Part shown: piece after piece, positions 34,837-47,361 of the stretch
Position numbering within the stretch: the first letter of the stretch is position 1
How the letters are laid out: each line of letters starts with the position of its first letter
Assembly: GCA_027563935.2 (NCBI GenBank)
Contig: CM050450.1
Span: forward strand, 94,176,439 to 94,240,438
DNA: 64,000 nucleotides
From: Costus lasius
Taxonomy: Eukaryota > Streptophyta > Magnoliopsida > Zingiberales > Costaceae
Direction: 5' to 3'
The notes under the pieces: generated by a model
The model's input: the letters and a program-made list of their open reading frames with translations, nothing else
Databases searched by the model: none
Told to the model about the DNA's origin: nothing
Program-made: the position numbers and the translations under genes

Positions 34837-35838
34837 AGTGTTCTGGTATGATCTATATGATTGCTTCTTTGTGTGATCCATGCTTGGTTTATAAGTAGAT
34901 CTAAGCCAAATCATCATGCGAAAATACATGCTAGACTTTAGATGTATTTTGGGTTTTACTTATTGTTGCGCATGATGTATGTTGGCGCATGTTGAATGTT
35001 GTTTTTACCAAAAACTTAACATCTTGCGCGCCATCCACTTAGATCTATAAGCGCCTACTTGAAATACTTAGACGGGTTACTAGGGTTGAAGTCGTCAGTC
35101 TAGTCTGGACCCAACAGCCTGATCAGACCATCTGACAGCCTAGATGGGTCGACCAGATAGCACCTATGCGCAAGCATGAGGTGGCTATAGGTCGACTGCA
35201 GAAGGGCGTGTAGCGATGTCTGATTGAGGCGACCAGTGAACGATCATGATTAAGGCCCGGGGTCACACCCGCTTGCCAGAAATCATGTGGGATGTTCAGC
35301 CCTTAAGGCATGCATTGTTGACCATGAGGTCGACGCAAGTCAGTTATGATTTGGTGCATGCAAGGGCAGTGGGTCTGACTTGGTCTGATGAGTGGATCCC
35401 TATTAATGGACCGTTGTAAGGTAGTAGGGCACATAAGGAAATAAAATTGATGCCATGGGGTTTTTTCAAAATTTTATTTTCCTGTTTGGATCACATGTTG
35501 TTTGTTTAACCTGATTGGATGTCTATTTCATCTTATGTGGGCTGCCCTATTTGTATGCTGTGCTGGGGCCTGCGTGCCTGGATTAATTAATTATAAATTT
35601 TTTTTCTTGTGATCTGCGAATCACATTTCAATTTATAATAATATGTAATTGACCTGCGTGTCAAATCATGTCTAGATAGATTAAAATGTAACTTAATCAG
35701 ACATGAGCACAGAGCACACATGGCAGAGGCGCTTGCAGCAAGTGGCTTCACCAGGTGGGAGGTCTAGAGTTCGACTCTAGAACAGGCGCAACCAATCTGG
35801 TGGGCGCATTTGGACTGCAGAGGGCGCTTGGGCCCGGG
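34837..35838 (+). other. A4 5' leader, first part
   Basis: No gene. It carries the GCAA hairpin (35157-35188, inner stem ATGC/GCAT) and the TTCGA hairpin CTAGAG-TTCGA-CTCTAG (35763-35780 region). It is cut by B2 after CCGGG (35834-35838). Confidence 0.72.
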
Positions 35839-36633
35839 TGTTGGTGTATATGCCCTAAAGACCAATGTATGGACATGGTCAGGCATTGTTTGAATGTACT
35901 TTGATAGAACTATTACTCTTTATATAGGCATGGTCGTTATTATGCAGACTTCTCTACCTGCGTTGATGTATTGAGTTGCATAAATAATGTCCCAGGAGTT
36001 TAGATTGGATCCATTCTCATAAGCTATCCCCAGACAAGGTGCCTTAGCAGATATGGGACAGCTTTGGTACATGTGAGACTGGTGTATGGGCTGGTTAGGT
36101 GCGGGGCATAGTAACACAGACATACAGGTGCATTGGATGCACTGGAGTGATCCACCATGAGGATTGACTTGTCTAGTCAACAAGTCAATCTCACATGCAA
36201 GAGGTTTTGCATTGATCCTTAGACTTGAGGAGTTCATGTCTAGATTTGATGATGGGTATGCTTTAATACAGTCTTACGTCTCTCCGTAATTGGGAGATCA
36301 AAACGGCTGTCATTGGGCATGTCATAAGTCATATAGAGACATGGATGACCAATAGTAGGATTTGCCCCTTCCATATTGGAAGCATGATATCCACCTCGGG
36401 GCGCCCCACCTTATTGGTGCATGACGGGAAAGTGTGGCCACACTTGTTGAGTCATGACCAGTGCATTGGATAATAAACTTGAGACTAATCCAATGGCAGG
36501 ATATCAGTTTAGGCAAAGGGATCTATAATGCAATGGGAATCCTCGTTGCTTGTTAGGAGTTGTTGCCATAATAACTTAAGTCCTATGACATGGGTAGTAG
36601 TGATGTGTTGCTAGATACCCCTTACTACTTATG
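35839..36633 (+). repeat. B2 5' LTR, first part
   Basis: First 795 bp of the LTR, TGTTGGTG..., interrupted by A5 after TTATG. The uninterrupted site is visible in the 3' LTR at 52738-52750. Confidence 0.95.
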
Positions 36634-38339
36634 TGTTGGGGTATGCCCTTAAGGCTAATGTTTGAGGCCTATGGGAATGTATCTGTATCATGTAATAAAC
36701 TGTTATGTTTATAAAGGCATGGTTGTTATTCAGTTAGCTACATTGTCTGCTGCAATATATGTTCTTCTGAATAATGTCTCAAAGCTGTTCAGCTCGGCTG
36801 ACATGCTATTATGTCCTTAGTCGATATATCTTGGTGAACATGAGACAGCCTTGATATTGTTAAGACTAATATGTGTTCTAATCTTATAGGATGCTTCGAG
36901 CATGGAATAAGATGTAGACTCATGGGTACATTGGATGTACTGGACAGACCCTACTAGGATGTTCAATTGTTTGTCACAATGTGAATGTTCCTTGATTAAG
37001 ACAAGTGGCACATTTCCTCTGACTTGAGATCACTTGTGTTTTCTAAATGATGATTGTCATTGTTTTGAGATGGTTCAATATCATTTGAAACATAATGATT
37101 ATAGACTATCTTGGATGGTGAGCTTGAGTCAGGTTAGAGCACTAGTGATAGACATAGGATTGCCGTCTCCTTGTTGAAGGAGTCTGATGTTCTAAAGGGG
37201 CCCCCTGGATGAGATGATTGAGAAAAGTGTATGGCCATACCCAGGTGACTATGTTCATCTGTTCTGATCATGCTCATCATATTGGAGTTACGAGCTTGAC
37301 AGGCTTGTCCAATAAGAACATCCAGTGGCAAAGGAAATATGTATGCTTTGTGAAATGATTCACACTTGTGCTGTGGTTTGGGTGTAGTCTTGGAAGACTC
37401 TTTCCTTTATATCGGGAGACAGTGATGTGTTGCTAGATACCCCTCACTGATCGTGATAATGTGAATTATCGTTACCGACATTTAAAGGAAACCCTCAGGG
37501 TCGCACAATTTGATGATATGGCTTACTTAAGTCAGATCGTGTGGACTGAATTGTTCAGGTTCAGTTTAAAGGGATTTAATCTCTGATTGTGAGTGAGATC
37601 TGGTCTGATCATGTTTGATTGATTAGGGCTTGAGATCGGTAAGCTTCGATCGGGAGAATAGATGCCAGATCGGTCAGATCAAGAGCATCGAAGAGATTGA
37701 CGGTTAGATCTGAAGCCTTAGGGTTTAAGTAAGATCTAGACCATATTGCTTGGGTTAATTGGTCTTGGACCAAACCGATGTGAACTGGCTCATTGGTTGA
37801 GCGCATGGTTCAAGTGATGTGGCATTTGCGATTGGGTAAACCCAAGAGCGCACGTTGAGAAGTGGATGCTATTTTTGGATAGCACTTCTACTAATCGTGG
37901 CCATGACTCACGATTGCCACACTTCACGCCCCCCTTCTCTTTGTTCGTCGCCAACGCTTGGCTTAGACGAGACAACATCTCGGCTAGAGAAGAGGAGGAC
38001 GACAAGAGAGAAAAACTCACTCAAGCAAGGCGATCTCTTCTCCCTTCCATTCGACAAAGGCTTCTTGGAACCTTGCTAGCACAAGGAGCACCAAGGAAAG
38101 TAGGCGACACCAATTGTGTGCGTCACCTTAGGAGAAGGCTCGCTTGCGCCTTTCCTTCCAAGTTTTCATCCAACGCATATGGCTATGGTATGAATTCAAG
38201 TTTACTTAAGTTGATCATATATCATGCAATAGATTCTTTCAAACCCTTAATTCCGCTGCAAAAGTTTTATGCGCCATATGTCTAGGGTTTTTTTGCTCCC
38301 CCTAGAAGGGGACCCCCCTTAGGTTAAGGGGTACTTTCA
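36634..38339 (+). repeat. A5 5' LTR
   Basis: 1706 bp, TGTTGGGG...GTACTTTCA. It has GATAAT-GTGA-ATTATC (37455-37470), a compensated variant of the hairpin in other copies; GCTAT-TTTTGG-ATAGC at 37868-37883 around the TATA-like position; and the candidate exon ATGGCTATG (38179-38187) followed by GTATGA. Confidence 0.95.
38179..38187 (+). other. A5 candidate LTR-encoded first Gag exon (3' end)
   Basis: ATG GCT ATG then GTATGA; the acceptor-like TTGTAG ends at 40146 (1959-nt intron), in frame with the Gag ATG at 40168. Confidence 0.48.
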
Positions 38340-38341
38340 AT

Positions 38342-38353
38342 TGGTATCAGAGC
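38342..38353 (+). other. A5 primer-binding site
   Basis: TGGTATCAGAGC, two bases after the LTR and followed by another C. Confidence 0.93.
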
Positions 38354-40167
38354 CAAAGTTGATGCATGCATTTTATGATTGCTTCATGTTGTGTGATCCA
38401 TGTTTTAGATCTAGAATTATCAACATGCGAATATACATGTTTCATACCGAAACTTGTCTATGTTATTTTGCTTGTTGGCGCTTTCAGGTTTTATCTAAAA
38501 TCCTTATTACATGCGCGCTCCAAATAGATCTAAGCCCATACTTTAAACCCTTAGACGGGTTACTAGGGTTGAAGTCACCCCCTAGGTTAGATCCAGAATG
38601 TCTGATCAGATCATCTGACAACCTGAATGGGTCGATCAGATAGCACCTTGGCGCAAGCCTATGGTGGCTATAGGTCGACTGCACACAGGTGTGTAGCGAT
38701 GTCTGATTGAGACAACTAATGAACGCACCTGAGTTAGGCCCGGGGTCACGCCCGTTTGCCAGACCTCAGTGTGGTCGTTCAGCCCTGGCGCATGCATAGT
38801 TGACCTTATGGTCGACGCAAGTCAGTTAGGACTTGGTGCGTGCAAGGGCAGTGGATCTGACTAGGTTGGATGAGTGGATCCCTAGTAATGGACCGTTGTA
38901 AGGTAGTAAGGGCGAATAAGGAAATTAAAATTGATACCTATGGGTTTTCGAAATTTAATTTTCTTGGTTGGATCACATGTTTGAATGTTGCATATGCTTG
39001 TTTATTTCTTCTTATGTGGGCTGCCCATATTAATTGTGTGCTGTGCTGGGGCCTGCGTGCCTGTATTAAAAATTGTAAATTAATTATTGTGATCTGCGCA
39101 TCACATTGTTTTAATTTATAAAATGTTAGTGACCTGCGTGTCACTCTTGTCTAGATAGTTAAATTTGTAATTTAATTTGACAAGAGCACAATGCACACTT
39201 GGCATAGGCGCATGCAGCAAGTGGCTGGACCAGGTGGGAGGTCTAGGGTTCGACCCTAGGACCTGGCGCATATTCCTGGTGGGCGCACCTGTGCTGCAGA
39301 TGGCGCTTGGGCCCAGGTTTGGGCCAGATGAGCAGCAAAAGACCCATGAAGAGCAAATGAAGACTTAAGTTAGGTTAAGGTCTTCTAGGGCTATGGGCTT
39401 TTACCACATAAGATTCATGCTTTCTTTTATTGCTTAATATTAGAATTGCATGATTAAATTATCTTCTGCTATCACCATAGAAATTGCATGATAGGCAAGA
39501 AGATAAAAGACCGTTAAAATCCAACGCTAAAATATCAAGCTCGTAAGCCTTCTGACGCGAAACCTCACTGTTCTAGATTATCGTTGGAGCCGTGTTGTAC
39601 CCACTCAGTGGGCACGTCCATCTATCTTCAGACGGTGCGGGATTACACCTGCGTGTTACAGAGTAGGGATTTATCCCTTCTCGTTGCTCAGCATAGCACG
39701 TGGTGGTCCAGGGAGTAGGTAGCGGGTCAGCTTGACCGTGTAGGCTACATATGTGGCGCATATGGTAGCACATGGAGGCAGCCATCTGTGGGGTCAGAGA
39801 TTTTCTATTTTTCTGTTCTTTTCTTTTTTTTTTTTGTGTTGTACCAACTCAGTTGGCACAGTCTGCAGGACTGCCCAGATGAAGGGGAATCGCACGGGTT
39901 GGCGATCGGCAGGGACTGCCTACCAGAAACTAGTGCTTGTACTCTCTGTGCATCTTATCTCGCCTAAGCGGGACGCGGAGACCAAGTATGAAATCTGGAT
40001 CCCATCTCACTAAAAGAGTTCTACTCTTTCGGGCTGTTTTGCTGGATTTTTCACGCCTGATAAAATAGTGAGAAAAAGAATCTTTCTTAAGTCCTGATTG
40101 ATTCTTATACATTGATACTGACCTTGCTGTTCTTGCATTGTTGTAGATACCTGCAGCAACGAACACC
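38354..40167 (+). other. A5 5' leader
   Basis: No gene. Holds the GCAA hairpin (38640-38671, inner stem GGC/GCC), the TTCGA hairpin CTAGGG-TTCGA-CCCTAG (39243-39259) and the hairpin CCCAC-TCA-GTGGG (39600-39612). A T-rich insertion of about 33 nt (39803-39835) sits just before the second hairpin and is absent from all other copies. Confidence 0.7.
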
Positions 40168-43100
40168 ATGAACTTCAATGTGCGATCCCTACTGGAAAGA
40201 GAGAAGTTTGCTGGGCCGAACTTCTCTGACTGGTTTGGACACCTTAAGATCGTTCTTAAGGCAGAGAGGAAACTGTATGTCCTCGAGACGGCGATACCGC
40301 CGCAGCCCGCTCCGAACGCCGCAAGGGCGGTTCGGGAAGCCTATGAAAAGCACGTCAATGATAGCATTGATGTCGCTTGCCTGATGCTAGCGTCTATGAC
40401 GCCACCGCTGCAGCGTCAGCATGAGGATATGTCAGCTATACAGATTATAGCAAACCTCAAGATGCTGTATGCTGCACAGGCGAGGACTGAACGCTATAAT
40501 TTGGACTAAGCTCTTCTTTCAGAGCAAACTGGCTGAAGGGAGCCCAGTGGGAGCTCACGTGCTCAAGATGATTGGGCACAAGGAGGCTCTGGAGAAACTG
40601 GGGCACACCATCAACCAGGAGCTTGCTGTGGACATTATTCTGCAGTCTCTCCCGCCATCATTCGACGCGTTCATTATTAATTTTAATATGAACAAAATCG
40701 ATTGTACTCCGGCAGAGCTGCTGAATATGCTCTTGACCACTGAGGAGACTCTGAAGGGTAAGCCTTCGACCTCTGTCTTGATCGTTCCTTCAAGGAACAA
40801 GAAGAAGGGGAAGAAGGGCAAGGCCCCGGTCAAGAATTACAGCAAGGCTCTGAAGCAGAAGGTGAAGCGGTCCAAGGGATATACAGGTGTTTCCACTGTG
40901 GCCAGCTGGGGTCACTGGAAAAAGGACTGTAAAGCGCTCCAAGGAGATAAGAGGGGAAGCTTCGCTTCTGGCTCAGGTATATTTGTGACTGAGGTCATGT
41001 TATCTTCTTCTATATCATGGGTGTTGGACACTGCATGTGGAGTTCACATTTGTTCAAATGTACAGGAACTCAAGAGAAGAAGACAGGTGGGACAGCATGA
41101 GGTGGACCTACGAGTTGGAAACGGGGCACGGGTTGCTGCTGTTGCTGTAGGAGACTACTTTATTTCTTTACCATCTGGACTTGTTATTGGAACTAAACAG
41201 TTGTTACTTTGTTCCCAGTATAACTAAAAATATTATCTCCATTCCTGCTCTTGTCAGGAAGGGATTTTCCTTTGAATGCAATATTTCAAAGTGTATTTTG
41301 TCTTTTGATAATATTGTTTATGCAACTGGTTCAATTAACAATGGGTTATACATGTTGGACATGGAATGTTCGATACAGCAAATTGATATTAAGAAAGCCA
41401 AGTATGCTGATGACAGCACCTTGCTATAGGCATAGTCGTTTAGGCCATATTAACGAGAAACGCATTAAGCGGTTGCATGATCATGGACTGCTGGGATCAT
41501 TCTCCTATAAGGAGATTGATACATGGCAAAGCTTGTTTAATGGGTAAAATGACGAAGTCACCTTTTCCTCACAAAGGTCAAAGGGCTTCAGGTTTACTTG
41601 ACCTTATACACAGTGATGTGTGTGGCCATTTAGTAAACATGCCAGAGGTGGCTATCAGTACTTCATTACCTTTACTGGATGTTTTCAGTAGATATGGTAT
41701 GTCTATCTGATGAGACATAAGAGTGAATCTTTTGACAAGTTCAAAGAGTTCAAGAATGAAGTACAGAATCAGCTAGGCCGAAATATCAAGGCACTTCGCT
41801 CAGATCGAGGTGGTGAATACCTAAGTCATACGTTTACTGACTATCTAAAGGAGTGTGGGATTATCTCACAGCTCACTCCGCCAGGAACACCGCAATGGAA
41901 TGGTGTGTCCGAGAGGAGAAATAGAACGTTACTTGATATGGTTCGTTCTATGATGAGTCAGGCTACTCTTCCATACTCCTTTTGGGGTTTTGCCGCTGGA
42001 AACAGCTACAAAGGATACTAAACCGAGTGCCATCCAAGGCAGTTTAAAGACGCCATATGAGTTATGGTATGGGAAACAGCCGAGCTTGACATTTATCAGG
42101 ATCTGGGGCTGCGAGGCTTATGTCAAAAAGCTCGCCTCTGGGAAACTAGACAGCAGATCTGACAAATGTATCTTTGTCGGTTACCCTAAGGAAACTAAGG
42201 GTTATTATTTCTACGATCCCAAAGAGACAAGGTTTTGTTGCTCGGACGGCCATATTTCTTGAGAAGGAGTTTCTTCTGCAAGAGGCCAGTGGGAGAGAAA
42301 TAATGCTGGATGAGAATCCAGAAGAAGGACAAAGTGATCAAGCACAGTTGGATGAGCCTGAGCCGGTAGAACAGGTTATTGAACAACCTGAGGCTCAGAT
42401 ATCACGGGAACCGCGAAGATCGGGTAGGATCCGTCGACAGCCTGAGCGCTATGACGGAGTCTACATCATTGATAATGATGCAACCCCTCACTTATGCGGA
42501 TGCGGTCAGTGGACCGGAGTCAGCGAGATGGCTTGAGGCTATGCGCGCCGAGATGGACTCCATGTCAGATAACCAAGTTTGGGATTTGGGTTGATCCGCC
42601 TTCGGGAGTTATCCTATAGGCTGTAAATGGATCTTCAAGAAGAAGATTGACATGGATGGTAACGTGGTTACCTATAAAGGCAGGCTAGTTGCGAAAGGTT
42701 TCAAACAAATCTACGGGATAGATTATGATGAAACTTTCTCACCTGTAGCCATGTTTAAGTCTATTCGGATTCTTTTCGCGATAGCTGCATATTATGATTA
42801 TGAGATTTTGCAGATGGATGTGAAAACAGCTTTCCTTAATGGAAATCTGGATGAGGATGTGTATATGACACAACCAGAGGGTTTCACTAATCCAGCAGAT
42901 CGTCATAAGATATGCAAGTTAAAGAAGTCCATTTATGGACTTAAGCAAGCATCTAGAAGCTGGAATATTCATTTTGATGAATCAGTCACTGAATTGGTTT
43001 CATCAAGAACGAGGATGACCCGGTGTGTATATAAGAGGTTTAGTGGGAGCGTGATTACTTTCCTAGTCCTCTACGTCGATGACATCTTGATCATTGGAAA

Positions 43101-44013
43101 TGACATTCCTGAAATGCATGCTGTGAAGGCATGGCTGAGGAAATGTTTCCAGATGAAAGATTTAGGAGAAGCAGCCTATGTGTTAGGTGTGAAGATCTAC
43201 AGGGATAGATCTAAGAGGCTTCTCGGGCTGTGCCAGAGTACTTACATCGATAAGGTCCTGGAGAGATTTCACTTAGAGAATTCTAAGAAAGGATATCTTC
43301 CAGTCAGACATGGTCTGAATCTTTCAAAGAGTCAGTGTCCACAAACACAGACTGAGAAAGATGAAATGAACAATACGCCTTATGCTTCGGCTATTGGTTC
43401 CATTTATGTATGCGATGTTGTGTACTCGCCCAGACGTCGCTTACGGGTTAAGCGTGACCAGTCGTTACCAGAGTAATCCAAGTATGGCGCACTGGATTGC
43501 AGTCAAGAACATCTTAAAATATCTGCGGAGGACCAAAGATATGTTCTTGATATATGGTGGTCAGGAAGAACTCATATTGAAGGATCTACTGACGCTTCGT
43601 TCCAGTCGGACCAGGATGATTTCCGATCGCAATCAGGCTATGTTTTTAGCTTGGTTGCTGATTCCACAACAGAAGCCGAGTATGTTGCAGCCTCGGAAGC
43701 ATCCAAGGAGGCAGTGTGGATTCGTAAGTTCGTGAGAGAACTTGGTGTTGTTCCTTCGAGTGCAGATCCTTTGGTTATCTTTTGTGATAACACTGGAGCA
43801 ATCGCACAAGCAAAGGAACCACGGTCGCACCAGAAGTCCAAGCACATACAGAGACGGTTTCATTTGATCAGGGAGATCATAGATCGTGGCGAGATCAAAG
43901 TATGCAAGGTTCATACAGATGACAATCTGGCAGACCCGCTTACCAAGCCTCTGGCGCAGCAGAAGCATGAGAAGCACTGTAATAATATGGGTTTGAGATT
44001 CCTCAACCATTAG
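40168..44013 (+). pseudogene. A5 gag-pol, heavily frameshifted
   Basis: Same order as the other family A copies but broken by many single-base indels. Gag is open from the ATG at 40168 (MNFNVRSLL) to an extra base near 40502. Further indels lie around the zinc knuckle (40881-40910, which loses the CCHC frame), 41181, 41427, 41525, 41622, 41676-41697, 41993-42044, 42225-42235, 42480, 42588-42612, 42991-43020, 43404 and 43574. About 45 nt are missing near 43652 in RNase H. Long pieces stay readable: integrase 41710-42021, RT with YVDDILIIGND in 42652-43476, RNase H 43651-44013. It cannot encode active Pol. Confidence 0.93.
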
Positions 44014-44022
44014 ATTAAGTGC

Positions 44023-44033
44023 AAGTGGGAGAT
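44023..44033 (+). other. A5 polypurine tract
   Basis: AAGTGGGAGAT before the 3' LTR. Confidence 0.88.
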
Positions 44034-45740
44034 TGTTGGGGTATGCCCTTAAGGCTAATGTTTGAGGCCTATGGGAATGTATCTGTATCATGTAATAAAC
44101 TGTTATGTTTATAAAGGCATGGTTGTTATTCAGTTAGCTACATTGTCTGCTGCAATATATGTTCTTCTGAATAATGTCTCAAAGCTGTTCAGCTCGGCTG
44201 ACATGCTATTATGTCCTTAGTCGATATATCTTGGTGAACATGAGACAGCCTTGATATTGTTAAGACTAATATGTGTTCTAATCTTATAGGATGCTTCGAG
44301 CATGGAATAAGATGTAGACTCATGGGTACATTGGATGTACTGGACAGACCCTACTAGGATGTTCAATTGTTTGTCACAATGTGAATGTTCCTTGATTAAG
44401 ACAAGTGGCACATTTCCTCTGACTTGAGATCACTTGTGTTTTCTAAATGATGATTGTCATTGTTTTGAGATGGTTCAATATCATTTGAAACATAATGATT
44501 ATAGACTATCTTGGATGGTGAGCTTGAGTCAGGTTAGAGCACTAGTGATAGACATAGGATTGCCGTCTCCTTGTTGAAGGAGTCTGATGTTCTAAAGGGG
44601 CCCCCTGGATGAGATGATTGAGAAAAGTGTATGGCCATACCCAGGTGACTATGTTCATCTGTTCTGATCATGCTCATCATATTGGAGTTACGAGCTTGAC
44701 AGGCTTGTCCAATAAGAACATCCAGTGGCAAAGGAAATATGTATGCTTTGTGAAATGATTCACACTTGTGCTGTGGTTTGGGTGTAGTCTTGGAAGACTC
44801 TTTCCTTTATATCGGGAGACAGTGATGTGTTGCTAGATACCCCTCACTGATCGTGATAATGTGAATTATCGTTACCCGACATTTAAAGGAAACCCTCAGG
44901 GTCGCACAATTTGATGATATGGCTTACTTAAGTCAGATCGTGTGGACTGAATTGTTCAGGTTCAGTTTAAAGGGATTTAATCTCTGATTGTGAGTGAGAT
45001 CTGGTCTGATCATGTTTGATTGATTAGGGCTTGAGATCGGTAAGCTTCGATCGGGAGAATAGATGCCAGATCGGTCAGATCAAGAGCATCGAAGAGATTG
45101 ACGGTTAGATCTGAAGCCTTAGGGTTTAAGTAAGATCTAGACCATATTGCTTGGGTTAATTGGTCTTGGACCAAACCGATGTGAACTGGCTCATTGGTTG
45201 AGCGCATGGTTCAAGTGATGTGGCATTTGCGATTGGGTAAACCCAAGAGCGCACGTTGAGAAGTGGATGCTATTTTTGGATAGCACTTCTACTAATCGTG
45301 GCCATGACTCACGATTGCCACACTTCACGCCCCCCTTCTCTTTGTTCGTCGCCAACGCTTGGCTTAGACGAGACAACATCTCGGCTAGAGAAGAGGAGGA
45401 CGACAAGAGAGAAAAACTCACTCAAGCAAGGCGATCTCTTCTCCCTTCCATTCGACAAAGGCTTCTTGGAACCTTGCTAGCACAAGGAGCACCAAGGAAA
45501 GTAGGCGACACCAATTGTGTGCGTCACCTTATGAGAAGGCTCGCTTGCGCCTTTCCTTCCAAGTTTTCATCCAACGCATATGGCTATGGTATGAATTCAA
45601 GTTTACTTAAGTTGATCATATATCATGCAATAGATTCTTTCAAACCCTTAATTCCGCTGCAAAAGTTTTATGCGCCATATGTCTAGGGTTTTTTTGCTCC
45701 CCCTAGAAGGGGACCCCCCTTAGGTTAAGGGGTACTTTCA
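44034..45740 (+). repeat. A5 3' LTR
   Basis: 1707 bp, nearly identical to the 5' LTR, followed by the second TTATG. Confidence 0.96.
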
Positions 45741-45745
45741 TTATG

Positions 45746-47173
45746 ATGTTTACATCATTGCCATCGTCATAAGGATCCTACGGGGTCACACGCAATAGAC
45801 TCTTGACGTTGCTTTAATCAGAAGCCTTATGATCAAGTTATTGGATAACTTGGATCAATTTGGAAGATTTCATCAGCGCCAATGGGCCTGATGAGTTGGA
45901 AGAAAGTTATTGGAGCCAAACTTCATTTTTGGTAGGTTGACCCGAAATTGACCTAGATTGGTCACATTTGGATTAGGGTTGCATTGGATTGGATCCAATG
46001 GCTTAATCAACTCATGCCATGAAGTTTGGGCTAGCTCATTATCCAATGAGGCCCAATAATTAGTTATCATGAAGAAGTATAAGCAAATAAGGGTATAATG
46101 GGGAAGAATTATACCCCATTGGCGCCAAGGGCATAATGGGGTGAAGTGGGCGCATGTTGCTTCATAAGGAAGCATTAGGTGCCTCCCCCTTTGCTCCTTG
46201 GATGGAATACTTGCCTCTGAGGCAAGTCTTGGGGCTGATATGGCTTGAGAACTTTTATGGGAAGTTCTTGGGCGCATATGGATAGTAGGGTGAGGAATAT
46301 GGTAATGTCTTGGAGACTTACCTTACCTCAAACCCTAATTTCTCCCAAGAAACCACCCTAGCCGAATTCTTCATGGATGTTGCGCCTAGCCCATCTTCCT
46401 TGGATGGAATGCATGCCTATAAGGTATGCCTTGGGCTGATATGGCCATTGGGCAAATTAGGATAGGTTGAATGAGATTTATGGTAAAGTCTTTGAGACTT
46501 TCCTTATCTCAAGACTTCTTTATCCTAGCCGCCCACTTGGCATGATCCTAGCCATTGCTCTTGCCGCCTCTAGTCCTATTTATAGGACTCATTGTCGCCC
46601 TCTCATGAGGATGAATGCTTGGAGACGTGAGCACAAATAGAGGGGCAAGAGCAAAGCAAAGGGCGACAACATCAAAGTGGTGCAACTCTTCTTCTAGTGG
46701 CCGCAAGTCTTCTCCTTCCTCTCCTCTTGGCGTGACTTGGAGAAGGACTTGGTGGCGTGAGCTCCACTTCATCTTCCTCAAAGCCGAAGCTCTTCTTCTT
46801 CCTCTTCACTTGGAGTAAAGAGAATAAGAAGTTGGCGGCATCTTCCTTTCCTCTTGGCGCATGAACCTTGGAGGTGGCGCAAGAAGAGTGAAGAAGAACC
46901 CTAAGGCCTGATTCTCTTCCCGAGGCTAGCACCAAGCGTGGAAGGGAGCAACGATCAAGGAGTCGACGCGTGGATACTTGTAGAGGGCGAACACGTGGGC
47001 GCCTTCAACATGGCTTCGACGAATAAACAAGCAAAAGAGGTACATCTCTAACACATCCTTGTGTTATCTCCCTCGCATGGATCCTTGGGACCGGAATGTG
47101 TTTCGGGTGTAATGCTACTTCCGCTGCGTCCTGGGACTGCAAAATTTTAAATTACACCCGGCATTCCCTAACA
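45746..47173 (+). repeat. B2 5' LTR, second part
   Basis: Remaining 1428 bp of the LTR, matching 52743-54170. It includes a TATA-like CTATTTATAG near 46572-46582, the candidate first exon 47010-47039 and the LTR end TTCCCTAACA. Confidence 0.95.
47010..47039 (+). other. B2 candidate LTR-encoded first Gag exon
   Basis: A 10-codon open stretch, ATG GCT TCG ... AAA GAG, directly followed by GTACAT. The acceptor-like TTATTGTAG ends at 48675. Joining 47039 to 48676 keeps the frame into the Gag-like region, which has no ATG at the expected place. Start context AACATGGC is favourable for plants. Predicted only. Confidence 0.55.
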
Positions 47174-47174
47174 G

Positions 47175-47185
47175 TGGTATCAGAG
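47175..47185 (+). other. B2 primer-binding site
   Basis: TGGTATCAGAG, one base after the LTR; it then diverges from the family A site (next base G). Confidence 0.9.
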
Positions 47186-47361
47186 GTACTTGCGAGAAAC
47201 ACAAGGTGTACGTTTGCTTGTGTGAAAAATTTTTGAAAATTTTTCTTTCTATCCCTGCGCGTTTCACTTAGAAAGCGTTTTCATCCAAATCTCTCTTCTC
47301 ATCTTTGTGGCCGAAACTTAGATTTTGTTTATGATTGATTTAAGACCAAAGGCGCACGTAG

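Larger units (their letters stand above)
36634..45740 (+). mobile_element. A5: family A copia element nested in the B2 5' LTR
   Basis: Youngest element: TSD TTATG (36629-36633, 45741-45745), 5' LTR 36634-38339, PBS 38342-38353, leader, broken gag-pol 40168-44013, PPT 44023-44033, 3' LTR 44034-45740. The LTRs (1706 and 1707 bp) differ by only one inserted C (44874-44877 region) and one substitution (38131 against 45532 region). Despite that, gag-pol has more than a dozen indels. Confidence 0.96.

Noticed and set aside
39238..39275. tRNA or full SINE at the GGTTCGA motif
   Set aside because: A true T-loop has seven bases; here the stem pairs through to a five-base TTCGA loop, and no A box or A-rich tail is evident.
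40168..44013. A5 indels dismissed as sequencing errors
   Set aside because: The LTR pair of the same element shows only one indel in 3.4 kb, so the density in gag-pol is unlikely to be technical; still worth read checking.
46548..46935. Minus-strand ORFs in B2 LTRs (46548-46935, 53545-53932) as genes
   Set aside because: Present in both LTR copies, low-complexity Arg/Glu/Ser composition, antisense to the element.
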